Source: a virus
Length of the DNA: 45,193 bases
Direction: 5' to 3' (one strand)
IMG/VR virus record: IMGVR_UViG_3300027721_000025
Location: 1-45,193 of that record
Every line of letters begins with the position of its first letter. Within the stretch, counting starts at the first letter, position 1. Below the pieces are notes generated by a model. The model was not told the origin of the DNA, searched no databases, and saw nothing but the letters and a program-made list of their open reading frames with translations. Shown one piece after another: positions 22,440 to 29,962 of the stretch. Made by a program: the position numbers and the translations under genes.

Positions 22440-23128
22440 AGTTTAAATTTAAAAATAAAACCACCGGCTGTTTTTTTTTTATTGTGCAAATTACCTGATA
22501 TTGAGGTTCTACTTATTCCTAACTCAATAGACGCTGTTTTAGTGCTATCCCATTCCTTGATAAATTCATCGTCTTCTGTATATTGTAAAATTGGTTTAAA
22601 TTGTTGTGGAGCGGGTTTTCCAAATCTTATAGAATGGTTTGTTTTATAAAACTCTTTCATTTTACTTGCGGCGTTTTCACTTCTTTTTTTTCTTTCTTCA
22701 TCGGTTAAACTATCCCAATATTTTTTAACACCTTCTCGTCGTTTTTCTTTTTCTTTTTCAGCGTTTTCACCGTGAAGTTCATCGTAGGTTTTATCTTTAA
22801 AAAATTCTTGTATTTTGGTTTTACTTTTTTCCGTATGGTGTTTTTTAAATCCTTCTCCACCATCCGTTAGATTACATAACGAACCCGTTTTATTCGATAT
22901 TTTACCATAAAGTTTTATTAATTCCTCTTCTTTTTCACAAGCTTCCTCCCAACTGATATTATCGAACAAAATATCTACAATATATTCAGTTTTTTTTATT
23001 ATTTTATACCAAAGATAATTTCTTTTATATGTGACATAAGCTCGTTTATAGTTATCTAAATGAGAACCAATACCGATGTAAAAAATTTCATTATTATCTA
23101 ATCTTGTGTGTTTATATACGTAAGCCAT
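22436..23128 (-). CDS. GIY-YIG endonuclease
   Basis: In this 230-residue protein, YVYKHTRLDNNEIFYIGIGS (about 3-22) gives the GIY-YIG core. RAYVTYKRNYLWYKI, ACEKEEELIKLYGK and LCNLTDGGEGFKKHH follow. After a charged helical linker, the C-terminus (ILQYTEDDEFIKEWDSTKTA, ELGISRTSISGNLHNKKKTA) is a NUMOD1/IENR-type helix-turn-helix. Domain order matches 18491-19153, but sequence identity is limited outside the motif blocks, so the copies are old or independently acquired. Confidence 0.85.
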   Translation of the reverse strand: MAYVYKHTRLDNNEIFYIGIGSHLDNYKRAYVTYKRNYLWYKIIKKTEYIVDILFDNISWEEACEKEEELIKLYGKISNKTGSLCNLTDGGEGFKKHHTEKSKTKIQEFFKDKTYDELHGENAEKEKEKRREGVKKYWDSLTDEERKKRSENAASKMKEFYKTNHSIRFGKPAPQQFKPILQYTEDDEFIKEWDSTKTASIELGISRTSISGNLHNKKKTAGGFIFKFKL

Positions 23129-23193
23129 TTATAGTTTTTACTATAAATGGTTTGGAAATATTGAAAAGTGGTGGATTTATTAAAAAATCTCAA

Positions 23194-23829
23194 CTAATTC
23201 CACCATTTTTCAATTTCTGACTCCATTATTTTGAATAATAATTTTCTTGCTCTGTCGTGATTTATGTGACCAATATTCATTGCGATTATTTGTTTATCTT
23301 CCTCACGACCTTCTCTACCAAAAACACCTTCACCATTTAACACTCTTTTGTAAATTAATGGATATTTTTTGAAGTAATCATCAAAATTTTCTTCTAATAA
23401 ACGTGATTCCCAAGATGAATAACCCGGTTTTTCCGGCAAATCCTCAAACCAGTGTTTAGTGTTATGATAATCGGTGTATTCCGTCGAATAAAACTCATCT
23501 TGAACCAACCCCATTAATTTTACACACAATCTCATTCTTTTAGCGTCTTGTTGTGCTCTGGTATGTAAGTCTCTACGACCGATATAATTCGCTTGAGCAG
23601 AGATTTTATGTTTCATTATCTCAAAAATATAATGACTATCCCAATTTCTATCTTTCCATATGATTGGGAGCCAATAAATTAGGTTTTTTACACCAAATTT
23701 AATATATTTGTGGTAATATTTACCATCGTGATTCCACCACGCTGGAATGTATCGTAATTTTTTAACAATCCACGATTCTTTTTCTCTTTCTTCAGACCAT
23801 TGGTCAAATATGTCTTTTTCTGGTTCCAT
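23194..23829 (-). CDS. Conserved phage protein with aromatic repeats, 211 aa
   Basis: Contains NLIYWLPIIWKDRNWDSHYI and then ARKL/ARAQQDAKRMRLCVKL segments: YIGRRDLHTRAQQDAKRMRL (about 98-117) and HYNTKHWF-like text. I recognise the WLPIIWKDRxWD...RAQQDAKRMRLC wording as a widespread phage protein of unknown function. A TATCTTTG box 12 nt upstream places it with early genes. Confidence 0.8.
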   Translation of the reverse strand: MEPEKDIFDQWSEEREKESWIVKKLRYIPAWWNHDGKYYHKYIKFGVKNLIYWLPIIWKDRNWDSHYIFEIMKHKISAQANYIGRRDLHTRAQQDAKRMRLCVKLMGLVQDEFYSTEYTDYHNTKHWFEDLPEKPGYSSWESRLLEENFDDYFKKYPLIYKRVLNGEGVFGREGREEDKQIIAMNIGHINHDRARKLLFKIMESEIEKWWN

Positions 23830-23841
23830 TTCTTTTTTTTA

Positions 23842-23849
23842 CAAAGATA
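23842..23849 (-). promoter_or_regulatory. TATCTTTG box upstream of 23194-23829
   Basis: A minus-strand TAnnTTTG element, 12 nt before the ATG at 23829. Confidence 0.6.
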
Positions 23850-23916
23850 GTCAATTATTTTATATAAAAAAATGGATTGATAAAAAATAAATTGAATTTC
23901 CTCATTTTTTTATTTA

Positions 23917-23923
23917 TATTTAT
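23917..23923 (+). promoter_or_regulatory. TATTTAT box 4 nt before 23928-24197
   Basis: TATTTAT, then TAAT, then ATG. This spacing supports the ATG at 23928 over a start 51 nt upstream. Confidence 0.5.
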
Positions 23924-23927
23924 TAAT

Positions 23928-24197
23928 ATGAAAAGAGTCGTGGAAATATTAATAAATAAAACCCATAAAAAAGAATTATCAATATTGTTTGGTGAAGGGT
24001 CTCATGTAAAGGTTAATGATGTGAAATATATTTCAAACAATAAAACATATATAATAGATTGTAAATTATACACAAGTGACCCCGAAACTTGTGCCGATAC
24101 ATACCCTTCTGGATTAGATTTTATCGCAAGAGAATCTTGGAAATATATAGGATTTACCCAAAATATTTCCGTACTATCCTCAATTGATGTTATATAA
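23928..24197 (+). CDS. Hypothetical protein, 89 aa
   Basis: Begins MKRVVEILINKTHKKELSIL, with beta-rich text after it and two Cys (DCKLY, ETCAD). The first residues only faintly echo the leader family and I do not count it. It is convergent with 24190-24381, overlapping it by 8 nt. Function is unknown. Confidence 0.65.
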   Translation: MKRVVEILINKTHKKELSILFGEGSHVKVNDVKYISNNKTYIIDCKLYTSDPETCADTYPSGLDFIARESWKYIGFTQNISVLSSIDVI

Positions 24198-24381
24198 AAA
24201 GATATACCTCATCAATTAAACCTTCCTTAATAAACCTTTCAAAAACATCGTCAGATATTTCACAAAGACTTTTAGTAGAGTTTTCTTCTTTAATTTTAGT
24301 GATTTCAGATGAGAATTCTTTGAATACACCAGATAGATAAGCAAAATGGAATTGTTCGTCCATAATTTGTTCGTTTGACAT
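24190..24381 (-). CDS. Small hypothetical protein, 63 aa
   Basis: Reads MSNEQIMDEQFHFAYLSGVF and ends in FERFIKEGLIDEVYLFI. The protein is acidic and helical. It is alone on its strand between two plus-strand genes. No family is recognised. Confidence 0.6.
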   Translation of the reverse strand: MSNEQIMDEQFHFAYLSGVFKEFSSEITKIKEENSTKSLCEISDDVFERFIKEGLIDEVYLFI

Positions 24382-24472
24382 TGTAAAACAAGGGTTTAAG
24401 AAAGATTATTATTATTATAATTATAGGATAAAAAGATTTTTTAATCAATATGTTTGACTATTATTTTAATTC

Positions 24473-24484
24473 TATTTATCTTTA
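24473..24484 (+). promoter_or_regulatory. Overlapping TATTTAT and TATCTTTA boxes before the FKBP gene
   Basis: TATTTAT (24473-24479) runs into TATCTTTA (24477-24484), 17 nt before the ATG at 24502. Both promoter types seen in the window coincide here. Confidence 0.4.
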
Positions 24485-24501
24485 TAAAAAATATTTAAAA
24501 T

Positions 24502-24930
24502 ATGAAAAAAATACAAACTGGTGACACTGTAAAAGTGAACTACACGGGAAAATTAGAAGACGGAACAATCTTTGATTCTTCATTAAATGAAGGTCGTGAA
24601 CCATTAGAGACAACTCTAGGTCAAGGACAATTAATTAAAGGTTTTGAAGATGGTTTATTTGGTATGTCTGAAGGAGAAACCAAAACGATTGAAATAGAAC
24701 CTTCTGAAGCTTATGGTGAAATAAACATAGAGTTGATTAATTCAGTACCAAAGGCAAATGTCCCTGAAGGTGTTCAAGAAGGTGAAATGTTGCAAGGTAA
24801 CGGTCCAATGGGAGCCGTAAATGTTAAAGTAATTGAAGTTAATGATGAAAATGTTGTTTTAGACGCTAATCATCCTTTAGCTGGAAAAAAATTAACCTTT
24901 GAATTAGAAGTAGTTAGTATCTCCGAATAA
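24502..24930 (+). CDS. FKBP-type peptidyl-prolyl isomerase, SlyD-like
   Basis: In this 142-residue protein, KVNYTGKLEDGTIFDSS (about 11-27), PLETTLGQGQLIKGFEDGLF, and GMSEGETKTIEIEPSEAYGE form the FKBP half. The inserted IELINSVPKANVPEGV...VIEVNDENVVLDANHPLAGK is the SlyD-type flap domain with chaperone activity. The family speeds prolyl isomerisation and folding. The His-rich metal-binding tail of E. coli SlyD is absent. With DnaK and ClpP it makes a protein-quality set in this phage. Confidence 0.93.
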   Translation: MKKIQTGDTVKVNYTGKLEDGTIFDSSLNEGREPLETTLGQGQLIKGFEDGLFGMSEGETKTIEIEPSEAYGEINIELINSVPKANVPEGVQEGEMLQGNGPMGAVNVKVIEVNDENVVLDANHPLAGKKLTFELEVVSISE

Positions 24931-25320
24931 TTATTTGTACATAAGTTCAGTATTTTCAGGGTTAGATTTCTCGTATTTCTTCATGATTGAACCTGATTTA
25001 GCATTTGCTTCATCTTCGTTCTTTCCACCGATATCCGGTCCTTTATCCCTGTTTAATATTGTCCTTTGGTATTCGTGTACCCATTCATGAATTAGAGTTC
25101 TTAAAATGTCTCTATTTAATCTTCCTTTTGATAATACCTTAATCTCGTCGTTATTATTACGCTGACCGGTAGTCATAGTTCCTTCTCGATTTCCCAAAAA
25201 ATAAATGGTTAAATCGTGATTTAATGGAATCTCCTTTTGTAGAAATTTAATAAAATCATCATATAGTTTGAAATATTTTTTATTAACTCCGGAATTATTA
25301 TGTACAATGGTTACTTTCAT
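24931..25320 (-). CDS. HExxH metallopeptidase-like protein
   Basis: This 129-residue protein has HEWVH at 78-82 (LIHEWVHEYQRT) and NEDEANAKSG about 22 residues later, where an acidic residue could be the third zinc ligand: a minimal zincin. It starts MKVTIVHNNSGVNKKY, not the shared leader, but has a TATTTAT box exactly 4 nt before ATG. It abuts the FKBP stop and is divergent from the muralytic-fold gene at 25373. Substrate unknown. Confidence 0.75.
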   Translation of the reverse strand: MKVTIVHNNSGVNKKYFKLYDDFIKFLQKEIPLNHDLTIYFLGNREGTMTTGQRNNNDEIKVLSKGRLNRDILRTLIHEWVHEYQRTILNRDKGPDIGGKNEDEANAKSGSIMKKYEKSNPENTELMYK

Positions 25321-25324
25321 AGTA

Positions 25325-25331
25325 ATAAATA
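25325..25331 (-). promoter_or_regulatory. TATTTAT box 4 nt before 24931-25320
   Basis: Minus-strand TATTTAT, then TACT, then ATG. It is divergent from the plus-strand box at 25348. Confidence 0.5.
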
Positions 25332-25347
25332 TAACAAACTTTCATAG

Positions 25348-25354
25348 TATTTAT
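25348..25354 (+). promoter_or_regulatory. TATTTAT box upstream of 25373-25984
   Basis: TATTTAT, 18 nt before the ATG at 25373. Confidence 0.4.
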
Positions 25355-25372
25355 ATATAAACAACTTTTACA

Positions 25373-25984
25373 ATGAAGAAAAAATTCATAATAACTGAAG
25401 AAGAAAAAAACGAAATAAAATCGTTATATAATTTAACTGAACAAGTTTCTGATAATATAATCAGTACTATTATCCAAAAAGCCGCTGAATATGCTAAAAA
25501 TAAGTTAAAGTCAGGGTCAAAAGATTCTTCTCTTGATTTATCTACTTCACCATTATCCACAAAAACAACATCTGATGATGATTTCTATAAAAACATTTTA
25601 AAATGTATTGGAGCTCAACCAACAAGAAATAATATGTTATTTATGTATGCTTGGAGACAAGCCGAAGGTGGTGGTTCCGCTAATAACCCATTTAACACAA
25701 CTCAACCTTGGCCGGGAGCTACAGTATTAAAAGGTAGTTCGGTAGGAGTTAAAAATTATAAAACACCTGAAGATGGAATACAAGCGACTTGTAAGACATT
25801 AAAAAATGGTAGATACCAAAATATAATAGATGGGTTTAAAAATGATGTCGGATTATCCAAATTAACCGACGCTGTTGTAAATTCAAAGTGGGGTACAAAA
25901 GATTTATTGGGAAGAATAACTAAAGATTATTTAGCCGGAGTCTCACCAAAACCACATCCAATCAATAAAACTGCAATTGCTTAA
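25373..25984 (+). CDS. Leader-bearing lysozyme/transglycosylase-fold protein
   Basis: This 203-residue protein begins MKKKFIITEEEKNEIKSLYN followed by LTEQ, a leader with an L-T-E/Q site at about residue 23. From about 68, YKNILKCIGAQPTRNNMLFM, AWRQAEGGGSANNPFNTTQP and then GVKNYKTPEDGIQATCKTLK match the small lysozyme-superfamily domain of some phage endolysins. Glu98 in AEGG is the likely catalytic acid. A leader plus muralytic domain suggests a head- or virion-borne cell-wall enzyme rather than a lysis enzyme. It is followed by a strong terminator. Confidence 0.75.
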   Translation: MKKKFIITEEEKNEIKSLYNLTEQVSDNIISTIIQKAAEYAKNKLKSGSKDSSLDLSTSPLSTKTTSDDDFYKNILKCIGAQPTRNNMLFMYAWRQAEGGGSANNPFNTTQPWPGATVLKGSSVGVKNYKTPEDGIQATCKTLKNGRYQNIIDGFKNDVGLSKLTDAVVNSKWGTKDLLGRITKDYLAGVSPKPHPINKTAIA

Positions 25985-25993
25985 AACAACAAA

Positions 25994-26016
25994 ACCGACA
26001 GATGTCGGTTTTTTTT
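25994..26016. terminator. Terminator between convergent genes
   Basis: Perfect 6-bp stem ACCGAC / GTCGGT around a 4-nt loop, followed by eight T on the plus strand. It ends 25373-25984. Confidence 0.85.
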
Positions 26017-26353
26017 ATATTAAATGTAGTAGAATATAACTTAATTTATACCCCGCAAACGCTCCTAATGCTGATGGTAATGGGAACACAATTAATTTTC
26101 CCAAATCTGTAACATACTTTGGTCTATTAACAATCTTACCCAAAAATAAGTAATATGTCACATATCCTAAAAATACTGCAACATCCGTTCTAGTTGCAAT
26201 AAAAACCACTAATGTTGCCGATAAAAACCCAAATAAAAAATTATCCAAAGCACCACCCCAAACTTCTTTTTTAGACGCAGAATTGTAATCTCTAACAATT
26301 TTCCTTATTTTTACTTTATTTTTCTTACTTAATGTTGGTATTGGATTATACAT
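26015..26353 (-). CDS. Multi-pass membrane protein, holin-like
   Basis: In this 112-residue protein, a charged N-terminus is followed by hydrophobic segments at about 36-53 (FLFGFLSATLVVFIATRT), 56-71 (VAVFLGYVTYYLFLG) and 87-110 (LIVFPLPSALGAFAGYKLSY...). Three-helix topology and its position beside the muralytic-fold gene would suit a holin, but so would a small membrane remodelling protein. 5180-5461 is a competing holin candidate. Confidence 0.6.
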   Translation of the reverse strand: MYNPIPTLSKKNKVKIRKIVRDYNSASKKEVWGGALDNFLFGFLSATLVVFIATRTDVAVFLGYVTYYLFLGKIVNRPKYVTDLGKLIVFPLPSALGAFAGYKLSYILLHLI

Positions 26354-26360
26354 ATCTTAT

Positions 26361-26510
26361 TTACATTTTTTTATGTTCAGGGTCATAACTAACTCTACCA
26401 TTTCTTTCGAAGGTTTGAAAAGTTTCTTCTGATATACAATGAACATCGCCGTTGGGTGTCATAACAATGTATTTATCGTCTTCTTTTTTTATTACTACTA
26501 TATCCCACAT
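26361..26510 (-). CDS. Small hypothetical protein, 49 aa
   Basis: Reads MWDIVVIKKEDDKYIVMTPN and then GDVHCISEETFQTFERNGRV, a compact beta-rich protein. Its start lies 38 nt inside the 3' end of 26473-26691 in another frame, suggesting translational coupling. No family is recognised. Confidence 0.55.
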   Translation of the reverse strand: MWDIVVIKKEDDKYIVMTPNGDVHCISEETFQTFERNGRVSYDPEHKKM

Positions 26511-26691
26511 AATTTATTTGTTTATATAATTCTTCTAAATTCTTCTCATCCAGTTCTGTTGTTGTGAATTGTTCATTTGTTGATTCACATAGGTAGAAGT
26601 GGTTTATCACATTGTATTCTTTCCCTTTGTATGTTAATGTGGATGGTTCCGACATTAATTTCATTTCTCTTCCGGTTAATGGACTTTTCAT
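26473..26691 (-). CDS. Hypothetical protein, 72 aa
   Basis: Begins MKSPLTGREMKLMSEPSTLT and contains a single Cys (HFYLCESTNEQF). The wording is that of a short antitoxin-like or 'MKSPLTGxxM' zinc-ribbon fragment family, in which a second Cys pair is often present; here only one Cys remains. It ends in a basic tail (NKKRRR). It is 3 nt from 26695-26880. Confidence 0.6.
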   Translation of the reverse strand: MKSPLTGREMKLMSEPSTLTYKGKEYNVINHFYLCESTNEQFTTTELDEKNLEELYKQINYVGYSSNKKRRR

Positions 26692-26694
26692 AAC

Positions 26695-26880
26695 TTAATT
26701 TAAAACCCATTTAATTAACGCATTCATTTGATGTTGTTCATTTTCATAATTAATATGTTCATGAATGTTTTCAATATTTACATCATCATATTTGTCAGGA
26801 TTTCTAACTTTATCCATCAATAATTCAGTATTTTTTAACATTTCTTCATATTTTTCTAAAATTTCCTTTTCTGTTTTCAT
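26695..26880 (-). CDS. Small helical protein, 61 aa
   Basis: Reads MKTEKEILEKYEEMLKNTEL and ends NEQHQMNALIKWVLN, a charged amphipathic helix likely to self-associate. It is 1 nt downstream of the thymidylate synthase stop, in the same operon. Function is unknown. Confidence 0.65.
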   Translation of the reverse strand: MKTEKEILEKYEEMLKNTELLMDKVRNPDKYDDVNIENIHEHINYENEQHQMNALIKWVLN

Positions 26881-26881
26881 A

Positions 26882-28342
26882 TTAATTTGATAATGGTGCT
26901 TTAATTGTTGGGTGTGATTGATAATTCTCTATTTCAAATTCACTTATTTCAAATCCTTGTAAATTAGTATCCAACGGTCCTACTCCACATTCTCCACTTT
27001 GTGTATTCCAGAATTCTGTATTGATGTTTAGTGTTGGTAATGGATAAGGTTCTCTCGTTCTTTCAGGAACACTTCCTTGGTGTCTATCAGATAGAAATAT
27101 ATGTTTACGTGAATCAGATGTTAACTTATTATACGTATCCATCGCATATTCATTTTCTTTATTACCCCATAATTCAAATCTTTCTTCAATAGTAAAATAT
27201 CTTCCAATTTGTTCCTTAGCAGCATCAATATGATTTGAATACAAATGACAATCACCGAGATTTCCAATTAACTCATCCGGAACCATATTAACTTCTTTTG
27301 CAATTATTTCTAATAACAATCCATAAGAAGCAATGTTGAATGGTAAACCTAAGAATGTATCTACTGAACGTTGATTCCACATTAAAGAGATTGCTCTGGA
27401 TGGTATTGTATCTTTGTACTTTTCATAATCCATTCCAATATCTCCATACTTTTTAATATACAAATCAACTCTTTCTTCTCTATTTAACTCTCTTGTATAA
27501 ACTTGAAATCCATAATGACAAGGTGGAAGAACCATTTGGTCTAATTCTCCAACATTCCAAGCATTAACCATTAATCGTCTTGAGTCTGGATTTGTTTTAA
27601 GGTCGTTGATTAGGTTTTGGATTTGGTCTTTCCCACCAATATATTTGTCAAACTTATCATCAATTACTTTAGCAACTTGAATTGAATAAAAAGATTTTTC
27701 ATCGTAACCAAGTGTTATATTTTTATAGTAAACTTTTTTACCTTCATCTTCATCACTGTAAAGAGATTGGTCAGAATCCTGTATTGGTGTTGTTAACCAC
27801 TCAGTACCATTAGCAAATGAATGTAAATCACTCCACTTAACAGTCCATCCATTATCAGTTTTGTGTAAAAAACCTGTTTGTTTGGTGTCTTTCCATCCAC
27901 CCCAGTTACGCCATTGTAATCCGTATATTTTTCCTAACTCACCCCACTTGTTAGCAAACTCATCATCTGTTTTGATTTTGTTGATGAATTCTTCTTGTGA
28001 TAAATGAGAAGAAATCTGTTTCATTGATTTTTCAGAAAAATCCTTACCCCCTTTAGAAATATAATTCTTATAAGCATCACCATTCCAAATATGACAATTA
28101 TTATCAACCAAATACTTAATATTTGTATCACCTCGAAGAAACCAAAGAAGTTCTGTTACGATTGTTTTGAATGGCATCTTCTTTGTAGTAAGTAAAGGAA
28201 AACCATCTTTCATATTGTGACGTATTTGTCTACCGAATACTGAGATTGTTCCTGTACCTGTTCTATCCTGCTTTGTTACTCCATTATCAAGAATGTCTTG
28301 GAGAAGTGCTTGGTAATCTTTATCTAGTTTATTCATTTTCAT
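26882..28342 (-). CDS. thyA: Thymidylate synthase with large insertions
   Basis: This 486-residue protein is about 1.8 times the bacterial enzyme. Family blocks are intact: QDRTGTGTISVFGRQIRHNM (25-44), PDSRRLMVNAWNVGELDQM, the catalytic PPCHYGF (Cys275), QRSVDTFLGLPFNIASYGLL, and GDCHLYSNH. Extra segments lie at about 85-140, 149-237 (with repeated Asp/Glu), 284-314 and 379-428. It converts dUMP to dTMP using methylene-tetrahydrofolate, supporting phage DNA synthesis. The start could be Met1 or Met3; the first overlaps the upstream stop by 14 nt. Confidence 0.95.
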   Translation of the reverse strand: MKMNKLDKDYQALLQDILDNGVTKQDRTGTGTISVFGRQIRHNMKDGFPLLTTKKMPFKTIVTELLWFLRGDTNIKYLVDNNCHIWNGDAYKNYISKGGKDFSEKSMKQISSHLSQEEFINKIKTDDEFANKWGELGKIYGLQWRNWGGWKDTKQTGFLHKTDNGWTVKWSDLHSFANGTEWLTTPIQDSDQSLYSDEDEGKKVYYKNITLGYDEKSFYSIQVAKVIDDKFDKYIGGKDQIQNLINDLKTNPDSRRLMVNAWNVGELDQMVLPPCHYGFQVYTRELNREERVDLYIKKYGDIGMDYEKYKDTIPSRAISLMWNQRSVDTFLGLPFNIASYGLLLEIIAKEVNMVPDELIGNLGDCHLYSNHIDAAKEQIGRYFTIEERFELWGNKENEYAMDTYNKLTSDSRKHIFLSDRHQGSVPERTREPYPLPTLNINTEFWNTQSGECGVGPLDTNLQGFEISEFEIENYQSHPTIKAPLSN

Positions 28343-28541
28343 ACATTGCCTTTAAAAGTTGATTTTCTAAATCCTCTCTCTCATTTTGGAATTTAATTGC
28401 CTCTTCAAATCTTTCATTGGTTAATTGTTCCAAATTAATTATACTAAAGTGCTGTGTTGGTATAGTGAATACTCTATAACCATGTTTTGTTTTATCAATG
28501 GTAATACCATCAATAATGTATTTGTTATCTAATTTATTCAT
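28329..28541 (-). CDS. Hypothetical protein, 70 aa
   Basis: Begins MNKLDNKYIIDGITIDKTKH with a beta-hairpin, then a helix (ERFEEAIKFQNEREDLENQL). It sits between two overlapping genes (thyA downstream, 28534-28707 upstream), forming part of a coupled operon. Function is unknown. Confidence 0.65.
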   Translation of the reverse strand: MNKLDNKYIIDGITIDKTKHGYRVFTIPTQHFSIINLEQLTNERFEEAIKFQNEREDLENQLLKAMYENE

Positions 28542-28707
28542 ATTTCAAAATATCTACGTAATAATTATCGGTGTTATAACCGTATTTAATTCTGTTTTGT
28601 TCTGCCTCTTCTTTAGTTTTGAAAGGAGCCAAAATTACATTATGTTCTTTGCTCCCGTGTGCCGGTGATTTTTCATACACAGCATAAAGATTATTTATAA
28701 GTCCCAT
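28534..28707 (-). CDS. Small conserved protein, 57 aa
   Basis: Reads MGLINNLYAVYEKSPAHGSK, then EHNVILAPFKTKEEAEQNRI and KYGYNTDNYYVDI. The last part resembles the substrate-induced SPOR-like 'AEEALNRIKYG' pattern of tiny phage proteins. The stop overlaps the next start by an ATGAATAA junction. Function is unknown. Confidence 0.6.
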   Translation of the reverse strand: MGLINNLYAVYEKSPAHGSKEHNVILAPFKTKEEAEQNRIKYGYNTDNYYVDILKYE

Positions 28708-28731
28708 ATACTCTTTCTTTTTCGTTTTATT

Positions 28732-28809
28732 TTATTCAGTAGTGACTTCAGTATCATCACCATCACTTGTATCTTCTTCTTCATCTGTTTCTGCTATATG
28801 TTGATATAA
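28732..28809 (-). pseudogene. Out-of-frame acidic remnant downstream of 28794-29276
   Basis: In the frame next to the end of 28794-29276 there is an open stretch reading LYQHIAETDEEEDTSDGDDT, then EVTTE and a stop. It lacks a start codon. Its opening (YQHI-x-E-x-DEEE) matches the YQHITELEDEEE segment of 29681-29962, so it looks like a relic of a related gene or a C-terminus lost by frameshift. Confidence 0.4.
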
Positions 28810-29276
28810 TCATATCTTACCATCACACCACACTGATTATTCTCATCAAACCCTATTATACCATCAACAATGGTTACATCATATAAGTAAATCCCTCCCA
28901 CATCTTCACGATTAGATATTTCTTCTTTTTTTCTTAATAACCACTCAAGATAAGTTTCATTATGTTTTAACATTTCACTTCTAACATTCCAATGAGGAGC
29001 AACATTTTTTAATACAATATTTTCATCCTTAATTGTTGTAACAAATTCCACCAATTCTAAATCCTCGTCTTTAGTATCACTATTCTGTAATGGTTTATAA
29101 ACTTGTATTACTTTCATTTTTGTTTCTTTCTCTTTTTCTTCACTGAAGAAAACTGATTTTTCATCACTAAAGAAAACCGGTTTTTTATCGTCGTTAATTA
29201 AAGGTGCTGTCATTACTTCGTATATTATAAAGACCCATGCAGATGCGACGAACGCTATTAGTATATAAAGTCCCAT
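28794..29276 (-). CDS. N-terminally membrane-anchored hypothetical protein
   Basis: This 160-residue protein has a transmembrane segment (LYILIAFVASAWVFIIYEVM, 3-22). A short imperfect duplication (KPVFFSDEK / SVFFSEEK) follows, then a soluble domain that could also be read from an internal ATG (MKVIQVYKPLQNSD, residue about 54). The soluble part contains WLLRKKEEISNREDVGG. It abuts 29278-29667. Function is unknown. Confidence 0.65.
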   Translation of the reverse strand: MGLYILIAFVASAWVFIIYEVMTAPLINDDKKPVFFSDEKSVFFSEEKEKETKMKVIQVYKPLQNSDTKDEDLELVEFVTTIKDENIVLKNVAPHWNVRSEMLKHNETYLEWLLRKKEEISNREDVGGIYLYDVTIVDGIIGFDENNQCGVMVRYDYINI

Positions 29277-29277
29277 C

Positions 29278-29667
29278 TTAATTCGGTACTTGTTGATACT
29301 CGTAAGTGCCTTTCTGAGTATGTACTCTGAATACTCCTATGTCGAATAGTTGCATTATTACTTTTTGTTTACTCTCATTACGAGTTTCAATGTACCTGTA
29401 TTTGAAGCCATCTTTAGATGTTCCATCATAAATTCTACCAGTCTTGTAATATCTTTCAGCACGAAGGTCTAAACCTGTATTGGTTAATATAATAATGTCT
29501 CCTTTATCATTTCCACTAAAGACAACAGTTGTACTAGTTTCTTCTAAACTGTCTATGGTACGAGTGATTCCGTCTTTTAAAATGACATGGTCATAGTATC
29601 TTGTAAAGGTTTGAGAGCTCACCATCATTGAGATGAATAACGCAATCGATAATAATAATTTTTTCAT
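29278..29667 (-). CDS. Secreted hypothetical protein
   Basis: This 129-residue protein has a typical signal peptide, MKKLLLSIALFISMMVSSQ (1-19), with probable cleavage near SSQ. A beta-rich mature domain of about 110 residues follows, without a lipobox Cys. The SSQ ending is common in Bacteroidota signal peptides. A phage-encoded exported protein could modify the envelope or block superinfection; that is speculation. Confidence 0.7.
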   Translation of the reverse strand: MKKLLLSIALFISMMVSSQTFTRYYDHVILKDGITRTIDSLEETSTTVVFSGNDKGDIIILTNTGLDLRAERYYKTGRIYDGTSKDGFKYRYIETRNESKQKVIMQLFDIGVFRVHTQKGTYEYQQVPN

Positions 29668-29680
29668 TGTTTTTTGTTTT

Positions 29681-29962
29681 TTAATTGTTTAATTCTTCAT
29701 CACCATAATAGTCAAAATTTTCACCTTCGTCAACCTTTTTGTCGACATATTCTCTTATTTCTTTCATATATTGTAAGAATCCCATTCTTAATCTATGAAA
29801 TTCTTCATCTTTAATTTCATCCCAATGACTATAGTGTTCAAAACAATAATCAATACCTTCTTCTTCATCTTCTAATTCTGTTATATGTTGATACCACATC
29901 GGATTTGGTAACCCACTGTAATGGTCCCACAATTCGTCGTCAATCACTTGTGGATTACTCAT
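29681..29962 (-). CDS. Hypothetical protein, paralogue of 30837-31067
   Basis: I start this 93-residue protein at the ATG giving MSNPQVIDDELWDHYSGLPN, because it forms an ATGAGTAA junction with the upstream stop; a GTG farther upstream is less likely. Residues about 36-85 (EEEGIDYCFEHYSHWDEIKD, EEFHRLRMGFLQYMKEIREY) are nearly identical to 30837-31067. The coding DNA is equally conserved over 147 nt, a recent duplication. Function is unknown. Confidence 0.75.
   Translation of the reverse strand: MSNPQVIDDELWDHYSGLPNPMWYQHITELEDEEEGIDYCFEHYSHWDEIKDEEFHRLRMGFLQYMKEIREYVDKKVDEGENFDYYGDEELNN
29720..29866. repeat. Copy A of a 147-bp duplicated segment
   Basis: This stretch aligns without gaps to 30873-31019 with only scattered substitutions. 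It lies within two paralogous genes about 1.15 kb apart in the same orientation. Confidence 0.85.

Noticed and set aside
26882-28342. Intein or self-splicing intron inside thymidylate synthase
   Set aside because: The frame is continuous, extra residues are split over several loops, and no intein splice blocks or homing-endonuclease motifs are visible.
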